DNA from: Microcella pacifica
GTDB lineage: Bacteria > Actinomycetota > Actinomycetes > Actinomycetales > Microbacteriaceae
Assembly: GCF_009371975.2 (NCBI RefSeq)
Contig: NZ_VIKT02000010.1
Location: 1-64,000, forward strand
DNA: 64,000 nucleotides
Direction of reading: 5' to 3'
The notes under the pieces are model-generated. The model had not been told where the DNA came from and made no database searches. It worked only from the letters and a program-made list of their open reading frames with translations. Shown here in pieces: positions 47,701-53,856 of the stretch. Within the stretch, counting starts at the first letter, position 1. The number at the start of each line of letters is the position of its first letter. Made by a program: the position numbers and the translations under genes.

Positions 47701-48171
47701 CGCGAAGATGGGGAAGCCGATGTCGTCGGCCGCGTCGAGGAGCACCTGCATGTCGGTCGTCGCCGGGGACGACTTGAGCACGGGCACGCCCGCGGCGATC
47801 GCCTTCTCCTTCGCCGTGACCTTGTTGCCCGCCATCTCGAGCACCGAGCGGGGCGGGCCGATGAAGGCGATGCCCGCGTCGGCGGCCGCCTGCGCGAGGT
47901 CGGGGTTCTCACTGAGGAAGCCGTAGCCCGGGTAGATCGCGTCGGCGCCGGACTCCTGGGCTACGCGGATGATCTCGCTCACGTCGAGGTAGGCCCGTAC
48001 GGGGTGCCCTTCCTCGCCGATCTGGTACGCCTCGTCGGCCTTGAGCCGGTGCATCGAGTTGCGATCCTCGAAGGGGAAGACGGCGACCGTCTTCGCGCCC
48101 AGCTCGTACGCGGCGCGGAAGGCGCGGATCGCGATCTCGCCGCGGTTGGCTACCAGGATCTTGCGGAACAT
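44767..48171 (-). CDS. pyc: pyruvate carboxylase
   Basis: This biotin enzyme carboxylates pyruvate to oxaloacetate and replenishes the TCA cycle. The 1134-residue single-chain form has all domains in order. The biotin carboxylase domain spans about 1-460 (ILVANRGEIAIRAF, ATP-grasp loop GGGGRGMRRV, EMNPRIQVEHTVTEEVT). The carboxyltransferase spans about 530-800 (TTFRDAHQSLLATRVRT, MKDMAGLLR-like IKDMAGLL, VHTHDTAGG). The C-terminal biotinyl domain carries AMKMEA. The ATG at 48169-48171 has GAAAGGACAAG upstream. It is divergent from parA. Confidence 0.97.
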   Translation of the reverse strand: MFRKILVANRGEIAIRAFRAAYELGAKTVAVFPFEDRNSMHRLKADEAYQIGEEGHPVRAYLDVSEIIRVAQESGADAIYPGYGFLSENPDLAQAAADAGIAFIGPPRSVLEMAGNKVTAKEKAIAAGVPVLKSSPATTDMQVLLDAADDIGFPIFAKAVAGGGGRGMRRVEKREDLKEALEAAMREADSAFGDATMFVEQAVVRPRHIEVQILADSSGETVHLFERDCSVQRRHQKVVEIAPAPNLDEDVRQAMYRDAIAFAKSIGYVNAGTVEFLLDTAGERKGEHVFIEMNPRIQVEHTVTEEVTDVDLVQSQMRIAYGQSLAELGLQQEQIHLRGAALQCRITTEDPASGFRPDTGKITTYRSPGGAGVRLDGGTIASGAQISPHFDSMLAKMTCRGRDFAAAVSRARRGLAEFRIRGVTTNIPFLQAVLDDPEFIAGDLSTSFIDERPELVTANPSKDRGTKVLTWLADVTVNQPNGPGEGILDPAVKLPTIDLEAEAPSGSRQRLLELGPAGFAADLRAQTALAVTDTTFRDAHQSLLATRVRTTDLTTVMPHVARMTPQLLSVEAWGGATYDVALRFLGEDPWQRLAAMRAALPNVAIQMLLRGRNTVGYTPYPTEVTDAFVAEAAETGIDIFRIFDALNDVDQMRPAIDAVLGTGSTIAEVAMCYSGDLLDPAEDLYTLDYYLRLAEQIVDSGAHILAIKDMAGLLRASAAEKLVGALRERFDLPVHVHTHDTAGGQLATLLAASRAGADAVDAASAPMAGTTSQPPLSALVAALAHTERDTGIPLQAVSDLEPYWEAVRTAYKPFESGLAGPTGRVYKHEIPGGQLSNLRQQATALGLADRFELIEDWYAEANRILGRPTKVTPSSKVVGDLALQMAAAGADPADFEENPGKYDIPDSVIGFMAGELGDLPGGWPEPFRSKVLKGRTPKIGVTELIDEQRAKLAGETDDRRLMLNQLLFAQPTQQFLQVREQYGDLSVLRTPDYLYGLQPGVEHTIEIETGVSLFVALEAISEPDEKGMRTVMATLNGQLRPVLVRDRSIEVESTKTEKADPAQPGHVAAPFSGVVTLQVGEGDTVEAGQSVATIEAMKMEAAITSPVAGTVSRLAVPTTQQVEAGDLLVVVGDA

Positions 48172-48286
48172 CTTGTCCTTTCGCGGGCGGCCCGGGGCGA
48201 ACCCTGGAAGCCGCCTGACGGTGGGGGCGGATGGCGTCGGCGCGAATGCACGCGACTCCAGACTAGTAAAGGTAGGGTCGGTGTTC

Positions 48287-49090
48287 GTGCACGTACTCAG
48301 CATCAGCTCCCTGAAGGGAGGCGTGGGCAAGACCACCGTCACCCTCGGCCTCGCGTCGGCGGCGTTCGCTCGGGGCCTGCGCACCCTCGTCGTCGACCTC
48401 GACCCGCAGTCCGATGCCTCGACGGGCATGGACATCCAGGTCGCGGGGCACCTCACGATCGCCGACGTGCTCGGCGCGCCCAAGGAGCGCACGGTGCGGC
48501 AGGCGATCGCCCCGAGCGGCTGGACGCGCGGTCGCCCCGGCACGGTCGACGTGCTCATCGGCAGCCCGAGCGCGATCAACTTCGACGGCCCGCACCCGAG
48601 CATCCGCGAGATCTGGAAGCTCGAGGAGGCCCTCGCCCACGTCGAGGCCGACTACGACCTCGTGCTCGTCGACTGCGCCCCCTCGCTCAACGCGCTCACG
48701 CGCACGGCGTGGGCGGCGAGCGACCGGGTGGTCGTCGTCACGGAGCCCGGCCTGTTCTCGGTCGCGGCCGCCGACCGTGCTCTGCGGGCGATCGAGGAGA
48801 TTCGCCGCGGGCTCTCCCCCCGCCTGCAGCCTCTCGGCATCATCGTCAATCGCGCGCGCGTGCAGTCGCTCGAGCACCAGTTCCGCATCAAGGAGCTGCG
48901 CGACATGTTCGGCCCGCTCGTGCTCGCCCCTCAACTGCCCGAGCGCACCTCGCTGCAGCAGGCTCAGGGCGCGGCGAAGCCCCTGCACATGTGGCCGGGC
49001 GACAGCGCGCTCGAGATGGCGCGCAACTTCGACCAGTTGCTCGACCGGGTCATGCGCACGGGTCGACTGGGCGAGTACGCGGCAGGCTAG
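48287..49090 (+). CDS. ParA family ATPase
   Basis: This 267-residue ParA/Soj-type ATPase has the deviant Walker A SSLKGGVGKTTVTLGLAS at residues 6-23, switch motif VDLDPQSDASTGMD, and Walker B-type VLVDCAPSLNALT. It has no helix-turn-helix. Actinobacteria often encode such an orphan ParA beside MerR genes, distinct from the parAB locus near oriC. No parB or parS-like sequence is visible here. The GTG at 48287 is favoured because GGTAGGG lies 9 nt upstream; GTG 48281 is the alternative. It is divergent from pyc. Confidence 0.88.
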   Translation: MHVLSISSLKGGVGKTTVTLGLASAAFARGLRTLVVDLDPQSDASTGMDIQVAGHLTIADVLGAPKERTVRQAIAPSGWTRGRPGTVDVLIGSPSAINFDGPHPSIREIWKLEEALAHVEADYDLVLVDCAPSLNALTRTAWAASDRVVVVTEPGLFSVAAADRALRAIEEIRRGLSPRLQPLGIIVNRARVQSLEHQFRIKELRDMFGPLVLAPQLPERTSLQQAQGAAKPLHMWPGDSALEMARNFDQLLDRVMRTGRLGEYAAG

Positions 49091-49134
49091 CGCGCGCACC
49101 GCCGAGCGCGAGGCTCGAGCGGGATGCTCGCGGT

Positions 49135-49680
49135 TCAGCTCGCGCGGGTGGACCGCCGCGCGGCGAGCTCGTCCTGCGGGTCGGCCGCGGGCGTCGAGTC
49201 GAGGTCGACGAGGCTCGACTCCACCTCGCGCAGCACCTTGCCGACGGCGATGCCGAACACGCCCTGGCCGCGGCTGACGAGGTCGATGACCTCGTCGTCG
49301 CTCGTGCACAGGTAGACGCTCGCACCATCGCTCATGAGCGTCGTCTGCGCGAGGTCGTTGACGCCGGCCTCGCGCAACTGGTTGACGGCCGTGCGGATCT
49401 GCTGGAGGGAGATGCCGGTATCGAGAAGTCTCTTGACGAGCTTGAGCACGAGGATGTCGCGGAAGCCGTAGAGGCGCTGCGTGCCCGACCCGGAGGCGCC
49501 ACGCACGGTGGGCTCGACGAGCTCGGTGCGCGCCCAGTAGTCGAGCTGGCGGTAGGAGATGCCGGCGGCACGAGCCGCCACCGCCCCGCGATAGCCGGCC
49601 TGGTCATCGAGCTCGGGCAGACCTTCGGTGAACAGCAGCCCGAGGTCGTACCGCTCTGCACGGCCGCTGACGTCGCCCAT
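49135..49680 (-). CDS. MerR family regulator (Rv1830-like)
   Basis: This 181-residue regulator has an N-terminal MerR-type winged helix: YRGAVAARAAGISYRQLDYWARTELVEPTVR, then GTQRLYGFRDILVLKLVKRLLDTGISLQQIRTAV. A dimerisation region follows, plus an Asp/Ser-rich C-terminus. The close FtsR-GarA neighbourhood matches the Rv1827-Rv1830 arrangement of mycobacteria, where this gene would be the Rv1830 equivalent. The bifunctional nuclease gene (Rv1829 type) usually between them is absent. A palindrome shared with the ftsZ upstream region lies 12 nt before its start. Confidence 0.88.
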   Translation of the reverse strand: MGDVSGRAERYDLGLLFTEGLPELDDQAGYRGAVAARAAGISYRQLDYWARTELVEPTVRGASGSGTQRLYGFRDILVLKLVKRLLDTGISLQQIRTAVNQLREAGVNDLAQTTLMSDGASVYLCTSDDEVIDLVSRGQGVFGIAVGKVLREVESSLVDLDSTPAADPQDELAARRSTRAS

Positions 49681-49691
49681 TGCCCCACCTA

Positions 49692-49708
49692 ACCTTCATG
49701 TTGAACGT
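49692..49708 (-). promoter_or_regulatory. palindrome upstream of merR, like that before ftsZ
   Basis: On the minus strand the site reads ACGTTC-AACAT-GAAGGT, an inverted repeat with 5-nt spacer ending 11 nt before the merR ATG. It agrees with the ftsZ site (18259-18275) at 13 of 17 positions, including TTCAA and GAAGGT. Confidence 0.5.
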
Positions 49709-49772
49709 GACAGTTGCTGTCCCGTCGTTCACAGTAGCTACCCGTCCCGCGTCGACCGGAGACATTCGCTCG

Positions 49773-49788
49773 GACACGTCGGCGTGTC
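49773..49788 (-). terminator. hairpin behind ftsR
   Basis: A 6-bp stem GACACG/CGTGTC with a 4-nt loop lies just beyond the ftsR stop, preceded by a smaller stem GCTAC/GTAGC at the stop itself (49798-49811). There is no U-tract, so termination strength is uncertain. Confidence 0.35.
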
Positions 49789-49798
49789 GGGGCCCTTG

Positions 49799-50503
49799 CT
49801 ACGACTGTAGCCTGCCGAGAGCCGATCTGATGAGACTCGATCGCACGATTTCGAGCTGACCCGCGATCTCGCGCGCGAGTTCGGCCGCCTTCGCGCGACT
49901 CGACGGATCGTTGCGCCGTGACACGGGAACGAGTGCCGACTCGATGAGCCCGAGCTCACGCTCGGCGGCTGCCCGGAAGCCTCTCAGGTGGCGCGGCTCG
50001 ATGCCCGAGCGCTGCAGCTCGACGAGTGCGCGCACGACGGCGAGAGCATCCTCACCGAAGGTCTCGGCGGCCGGGACGAGCGACGCGCTCACGGCGTCGT
50101 TCAGCAGCCCCGCGCTCGCACCGCTCTCGTGCATCAGCTCCTCGCGGCTCCAGAGGCGCTCGGTCGCGAGCATCGAGGGCAGGGGAACCGAGCCGAGCGG
50201 CAAGGCGGGCATGCGCCCCGCCTCGAGCTCGGCGAGATGACTGCGGATGACCTTGAGCGGCAGGTAGTGGTCGCGCTGGAGGGTCAGGACGAAGCGCAGG
50301 CGGTCGACGTCGCGCGGCGAGAACTTGCGGTAGCCCGACTCGGTGCGGTCGGGGGCGACGAGTTGCTGCTCTTCGAGGAAGCGCAGTTTCGACGGCGTCA
50401 GATCGGGGAACTCCGGGCTGAGCTTCGCGAGCACCTGACCGATGCTGAGCAGGGCGCCCTTGCCGGGCTCGCGAGCCGGGGTGGCGGCGGGCCGTGCGGG
50501 CAT
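49799..50503 (-). CDS. ftsR: FtsR-type MerR family regulator
   Basis: This 234-residue MerR-type protein is homologous to Corynebacterium FtsR and mycobacterial Rv1828. The DNA-binding domain is at about residues 17-85 (SIGQVLAKLSPEFPDLTPSKLRFLEEQQLVAPDRTESGYRKFSP is its span, ending in a GYRKFS wing). A C-terminal helical effector domain follows. Corynebacterial FtsR activates ftsZ transcription; the same role here is inference, supported by a palindrome upstream of ftsZ. The start overlaps the garA stop by 1 nt (TGATG), forming pgsA-garA-ftsR. Confidence 0.9.
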   Translation of the reverse strand: MPARPAATPAREPGKGALLSIGQVLAKLSPEFPDLTPSKLRFLEEQQLVAPDRTESGYRKFSPRDVDRLRFVLTLQRDHYLPLKVIRSHLAELEAGRMPALPLGSVPLPSMLATERLWSREELMHESGASAGLLNDAVSASLVPAAETFGEDALAVVRALVELQRSGIEPRHLRGFRAAAERELGLIESALVPVSRRNDPSSRAKAAELAREIAGQLEIVRSSLIRSALGRLQS

Positions 50504-50985
50504 CAGGCGCTCGAGGGCAGGTCGTGCCGGGACGCGTAGAACGTGAGGTGGAACTTGCCGACCTGCACTTCGGAGCCGTCGACGAGGGGCACCGTCTCCT
50601 CGATGCGCTCGCCGGCCATGAAGGTGCCGTTGAGGGAACCGAGGTCGCGCACGGAGAACTGGGAGCCGTGGCGCAGGAACGAGGCGTGCTTGCGGGAGAC
50701 GGTCACGTCGTCGAGGAAGATGTCGGCGTCGGGGTGGCGGCCGGCGACCGTGACGTCGGAGTCGAGCAGGAACCGCGCGCCGGTGTTCGGCCCGCGGCGC
50801 ACGATGAGAAGGCCCGAGGATGCCGGCAGGGCCGCGATGACCTCGAGCTCCTCCGGCGAGATGCCCGCCTCCATCGCCGCGAGCTGCGCTGCGAATTCGG
50901 GCCCGTAGTGCACCGTCGTCTCGTGCGGGCGGTACTCGGTCGACTCGTCACCGGTACGACCGTTCTGCGGGGCCTCAGCCATCAA
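50503..50985 (-). CDS. garA: FHA domain protein GarA/OdhI
   Basis: GarA/OdhI switches TCA-cycle and glutamate enzymes (2-oxoglutarate dehydrogenase, glutamate dehydrogenase) according to its phosphorylation by Ser/Thr kinases. The 160-residue protein has the N-terminal phospho-motif ETTV (Thr23/Thr24), close to the ETTSV of mycobacteria. The FHA domain follows with the phosphopeptide-binding residues in VAGRHPDADIFLDDVTVSRKHA and DLGSLNGTFMAG. The start overlaps the pgsA stop by 4 nt. The PASTA kinase at 35762-37708 is a candidate for the modifying kinase. Confidence 0.93.
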   Translation of the reverse strand: MMAEAPQNGRTGDESTEYRPHETTVHYGPEFAAQLAAMEAGISPEELEVIAALPASSGLLIVRRGPNTGARFLLDSDVTVAGRHPDADIFLDDVTVSRKHASFLRHGSQFSVRDLGSLNGTFMAGERIEETVPLVDGSEVQVGKFHLTFYASRHDLPSSA

Positions 50986-51629
50986 CGCACCTCCTCACGA
51001 CCCAGCGTATCCGATGCTCCGGGTGCCGGTTGCGCCGATTCGGCCAGCAGCGCGAGCGTCTGACGGAGGTAGAGGGCGCCCGCCCACCAGTAGAGGAAAC
51101 CACCCCAGAGGATGAACGCCCAGCCGATGGGGTCGCTCACGGCAGCGACCTGCGGAAAGGCCTGGCCGAGCACGAGGATCGGGAGGGCGTAGAAGAGCGC
51201 GAAGGTCGCGAGCTTGCCGAGATGATGCACCGGCAGGGGGCCGTAGTCGTGCTGGGCGAGCACGACGCCGAGCACGGCGAGCAGCACGTCGCGGCCCACG
51301 ATGACGATGACGACCCACCAGGGCACGACCTCGCGCACGGCGAGCGCGATGACGGCGGCGAAGATGAAGAGGCGGTCGGCTGCAGGGTCGAGCAGTTGGC
51401 CGAGCTTGGTGATCTGACCGAATCGCCGGGCGATGATGCCGTCGAGGTAGTCGGTCGCGCTCGAGACGATGATGACGACGAGTGCCGCGAGGTCTTGCCC
51501 CGTGAGGACGAGGGCGAGGAACACCGGCACGAGCAGCAGGCGCACGGTGCTCAGGGCATTGGGGATCGTGACGATGCGATCGCTCACGACCGCGCTCGTC
51601 CCGCTCGTCTCCTCCTCCTGCTGGGCCAC
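50982..51629 (-). CDS. pgsA: CDP-alcohol phosphatidyltransferase (PgsA-like)
   Basis: This 215-residue integral membrane enzyme makes phosphatidylglycerophosphate or a related phospholipid from CDP-diacylglycerol. The catalytic signature DG-x2-AR-x8-G-x3-D-x3-D is seen in DYLDGIIARRF through LLDPAADR (near residues 62-85), within about five transmembrane helices. The neighbourhood with garA matches the pgsA2 locus of mycobacteria. The GTG start has a TAGACT hexamer 6 nt upstream. Substrate specificity (glycerol phosphate, inositol phosphate or cardiolipin type) is not decided by sequence alone. Confidence 0.9.
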   Translation of the reverse strand: MAQQEEETSGTSAVVSDRIVTIPNALSTVRLLLVPVFLALVLTGQDLAALVVIIVSSATDYLDGIIARRFGQITKLGQLLDPAADRLFIFAAVIALAVREVVPWWVVIVIVGRDVLLAVLGVVLAQHDYGPLPVHHLGKLATFALFYALPILVLGQAFPQVAAVSDPIGWAFILWGGFLYWWAGALYLRQTLALLAESAQPAPGASDTLGREEVR

Positions 51630-51635
51630 GCCGTC

Positions 51636-51641
51636 AGTCTA
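51636..51641 (-). promoter_or_regulatory. -10 element of a probably leaderless pgsA-garA-ftsR mRNA
   Basis: TAGACT ends exactly 6 nt before the GTG at 51629 and no Shine-Dalgarno is present. It drives the three-gene operon. Confidence 0.5.
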
Positions 51642-51694
51642 GTGATGCTCGCCTCCCGCGCTCGGTGCACTATCCGCTGCCGCACGGGAGTCGC

Positions 51695-51700
51695 TAGCAT
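51695..51700 (+). promoter_or_regulatory. -10 element of a probably leaderless DUF1295 mRNA
   Basis: TAGCAT ends exactly 6 nt before the ATG at 51707. The 77-bp gap to pgsA thus holds two divergent promoters. Confidence 0.5.
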
Positions 51701-51706
51701 GCGAGC

Positions 51707-52540
51707 ATGGACCCCCTTCTCGTGGCCCTCGGCATCGCCGCCGGGGTCAGCCTCTTCACCTGGATCGCCTCTCTCGTGACGGGAGACCACTCGTGGGTCG
51801 ACCGCATCTGGTCGATCGTCCCCGTCGTGTACGTCGCTGTCTTCTGGGCCGCGAGCGGCTTCACGGATGCCCGACTCACGATCATGACGGCGCTCGTCGC
51901 GCTGTGGGGAGCGCGGCTGACGTTCAACTTCGCGCGCAAGGGCGGCTACCGCGGCGTGGAGGACTACCGCTGGCCGATCCTGCGCGAGCGCATGACGAGC
52001 GGCCAGTTCCACGTGTTCAACATCGTCTTCATCGTGCTCTTCCAGAACGCGCTCCTGCTGCTCATCGCGCTGCCCGCGCACGTCGCCTTCGAGAATCGCG
52101 GCACGCCCGTCGGCGCGCTCGATCTCGGCCTCGCCGCGCTCTTCCTCGCACTGCTGATGGGCGAGTTCGTCGCCGACCAGCAGCAGTGGTCGTTCCAGCA
52201 GGCCAAGGCCGCGACGATCGCGGCGGGCGGGGAGCCTCAGGAGCGCTTCGTGACCTCGGGGCTGTGGCGCGTGAGCCGGCACCCGAACTTCTTCTTCGAG
52301 CAGGCGCAGTGGTGGGTGCTCTACGCGATGGGGGCGGTCGCCCTCGGTGCGGCGCTGCACTGGACGCTCGTGGGCCCGGTGCTGCTCACGGCGCTCTTCA
52401 TCGGGTCGACGGTCTTCACGGAGTCGATCACGCGCGGGCGCTACCCCGAGTACGCCGAGTACCAGCGGGCGACCTCCATGCTCATCCCGTGGATTCCCCG
52501 AGACCGTCGTGGCGCTACCGCCGATGTGCCTGCCTCCTGA
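51707..52540 (+). CDS. DUF1295 / steroid 5-alpha-reductase-like membrane protein
   Basis: This 277-residue polytopic membrane protein of the DUF1295 family is related in fold to steroid 5-alpha reductases and isoprenylcysteine methyltransferases. The family pattern is clear: WVDRIWSIVPVVY near residues 28-40, TFNFARKGGYRGVEDYRW, and the C-terminal SGLWRVSRHPNFFFEQAQWW with PEYAEYQRATSMLIPW. About six transmembrane helices are expected. The reaction and substrate are unknown. Confidence 0.9.
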   Translation: MDPLLVALGIAAGVSLFTWIASLVTGDHSWVDRIWSIVPVVYVAVFWAASGFTDARLTIMTALVALWGARLTFNFARKGGYRGVEDYRWPILRERMTSGQFHVFNIVFIVLFQNALLLLIALPAHVAFENRGTPVGALDLGLAALFLALLMGEFVADQQQWSFQQAKAATIAAGGEPQERFVTSGLWRVSRHPNFFFEQAQWWVLYAMGAVALGAALHWTLVGPVLLTALFIGSTVFTESITRGRYPEYAEYQRATSMLIPWIPRDRRGATADVPAS

Positions 52541-52541
52541 C

Positions 52542-52547
52542 TACCCT
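52542..52547 (+). promoter_or_regulatory. -10 element of a probably leaderless HEAT-like gene
   Basis: TACCCT ends 7 nt before the ATG at 52555, without a Shine-Dalgarno. It begins one base after the DUF1295 stop codon. Confidence 0.35.
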
Positions 52548-52554
52548 CGCCTCC

Positions 52555-53061
52555 ATGTCGTGCATTCGCTTCAACACTCCCGCCCAGCGGCGCCAGCTCG
52601 CGGCGAACGCGCCTTCGATGCAGGCCGAGCGCGCCGATGATCGCGTCGATGAGCCCGTCGCGCGCTTCCTCTCCCCCGCCGTGACCGCGTCGAAGGTCGC
52701 GCGCATCCGCCGTCTCGCCGCCGACCGCAATCCGAAGATCCGGGCGAGCGCTGCCGCGTCGTACCACGCGCCCGAGGAGGTCTACGAGGCGCTCTCGCGC
52801 GACGAGGACGCCGAGGTGAGGGCGTGCATCGCGAAGAACGAGCAGGTTCCCTGCGACATCCTGCGCCGCCTCGCTCATGACCCGGACGAGCGTGTGCGCG
52901 GGTTCGTGGCGCTCAATTTCTTCGTGCCGGCCGACGCCATGACCGACCTCGCGGAGGACCCGAGCGCCGTCGTGCGCGGTCTCGTCGGCTGGAAGGCGCG
53001 CCTGGCAGCGGAGAACCTCGCCGCGAACGGCGAGGCCTCCCCCGAGCTCGCGTCGCTCTAG
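52555..53061 (+). CDS. HEAT/leucine-rich-variant repeat protein
   Basis: This 168-residue soluble protein is built of about four short helical repeats with the pattern LA-D-xx-xVRAxxA. Examples are RRLAADRNPKIRASAAAS, EALSRDEDAEVRACIAKN, RRLAHDPDERVRGFVALN and DLAEDPSAVVRGLVGWK. This is typical of HEAT-like or leucine-rich-repeat-variant scaffolds that bind proteins or nucleic acid. The function is not known. It lies 14 nt after the DUF1295 gene and converges on the SDR gene. Confidence 0.8.
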   Translation: MSCIRFNTPAQRRQLAANAPSMQAERADDRVDEPVARFLSPAVTASKVARIRRLAADRNPKIRASAAASYHAPEEVYEALSRDEDAEVRACIAKNEQVPCDILRRLAHDPDERVRGFVALNFFVPADAMTDLAEDPSAVVRGLVGWKARLAAENLAANGEASPELASL

Positions 53062-53079
53062 CGACGATCTTTCCTCGGG

Positions 53080-53844
53080 TCAGTCCCCTCCGCGCGAGCG
53101 GAATCCGCCGGCGGCGGCGACACGATCCGGCAGAACTCTCGCAAGGCCCGCGATCACGCGGTAGCGCAGAGTGGGAATGACGACCGAGCGGCCGCGCTCG
53201 ATACCACGTATCGCCAGCCTCACGACCCGCGGCGCATCGAGCCAGAGGAACACCGGAATGCCCGCGGTCGAGACCTCCATGCGCTCGTGGAACTCGGTGC
53301 GCACGAACCCCGGGCACACGGCTGTGACGCTCACACCGCGGTCGCGGTAGGCGAGGTTCGCCCCGCGCGCGAAGGTCACGCCCCACGCCTTCGCCGCTGC
53401 GTAGGTGCCGCGCGGGGTGAAGGCGGCCACGGAGGAGATGAGCACGATGCGCCCCGAGCCTCGGTCGAGCATCCCGCCGAGCGCCGCCTGGGTCAGCCGC
53501 AGCGGCACGCTCACGTGGATGTCGAGGTGGCGCTTCTCCTGCTCGACCGTGTTCTCGTGCAGCTCTCCTCGGATTCCGTACCCGGCGTTGTTGACGAGCA
53601 GGTCGATGGGGCGGCGGCGTTCGAGGAGACGCGCCGCGACGGAGTCGAGGCCCTCGGGGTCGAGCAGGTCGGCGGGCAGCGCCTCGACCCGAACCCCGAA
53701 CTCATGCTGCAGGGCCGCCGCGGCCTCGGCGAGGCGGGAGGCGTCGCGCGCGACGAGCACGAGGTCGTGGCCCTGCGCGGCGAACTGCCGGGCGAACTCG
53801 GCGCCGATGCCGGCGGTGGCCCCCGTGATGAGTGCGGTCGTCAT
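53080..53844 (-). CDS. short-chain dehydrogenase/reductase
   Basis: This 254-residue classical-type SDR has the NAD(P)-binding motif TGATAGIGAEFAR, NNAGYG, the catalytic Ser in LISSVAAF, and Tyr-x3-Lys in GTYAAAKAW. The VCPGFVRTEFHERM segment is typical of the DltE-like/YqjQ group. The substrate cannot be predicted. The start lies 9 nt after zwf, and its TAGCGT -10 overlaps the zwf stop codon. Confidence 0.9.
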   Translation of the reverse strand: MTTALITGATAGIGAEFARQFAAQGHDLVLVARDASRLAEAAAALQHEFGVRVEALPADLLDPEGLDSVAARLLERRRPIDLLVNNAGYGIRGELHENTVEQEKRHLDIHVSVPLRLTQAALGGMLDRGSGRIVLISSVAAFTPRGTYAAAKAWGVTFARGANLAYRDRGVSVTAVCPGFVRTEFHERMEVSTAGIPVFLWLDAPRVVRLAIRGIERGRSVVIPTLRYRVIAGLARVLPDRVAAAGGFRSRGGD

Positions 53845-53850
53845 GAGCCC

Positions 53851-53856
53851 ACGCTA
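53851..53856 (-). promoter_or_regulatory. -10 element for the SDR gene, overlapping the zwf stop
   Basis: TAGCGT begins with the zwf TAG stop codon and ends 6 nt before the SDR ATG, so the SDR gene may also be transcribed alone as a leaderless mRNA. Confidence 0.35.

Noticed and set aside
44974-49692. Open frame of about 1570 codons on the plus strand opposite pyc
   Set aside because: It runs through antisense of pyruvate carboxylase and out of frame through parA, and has no recognisable motif.
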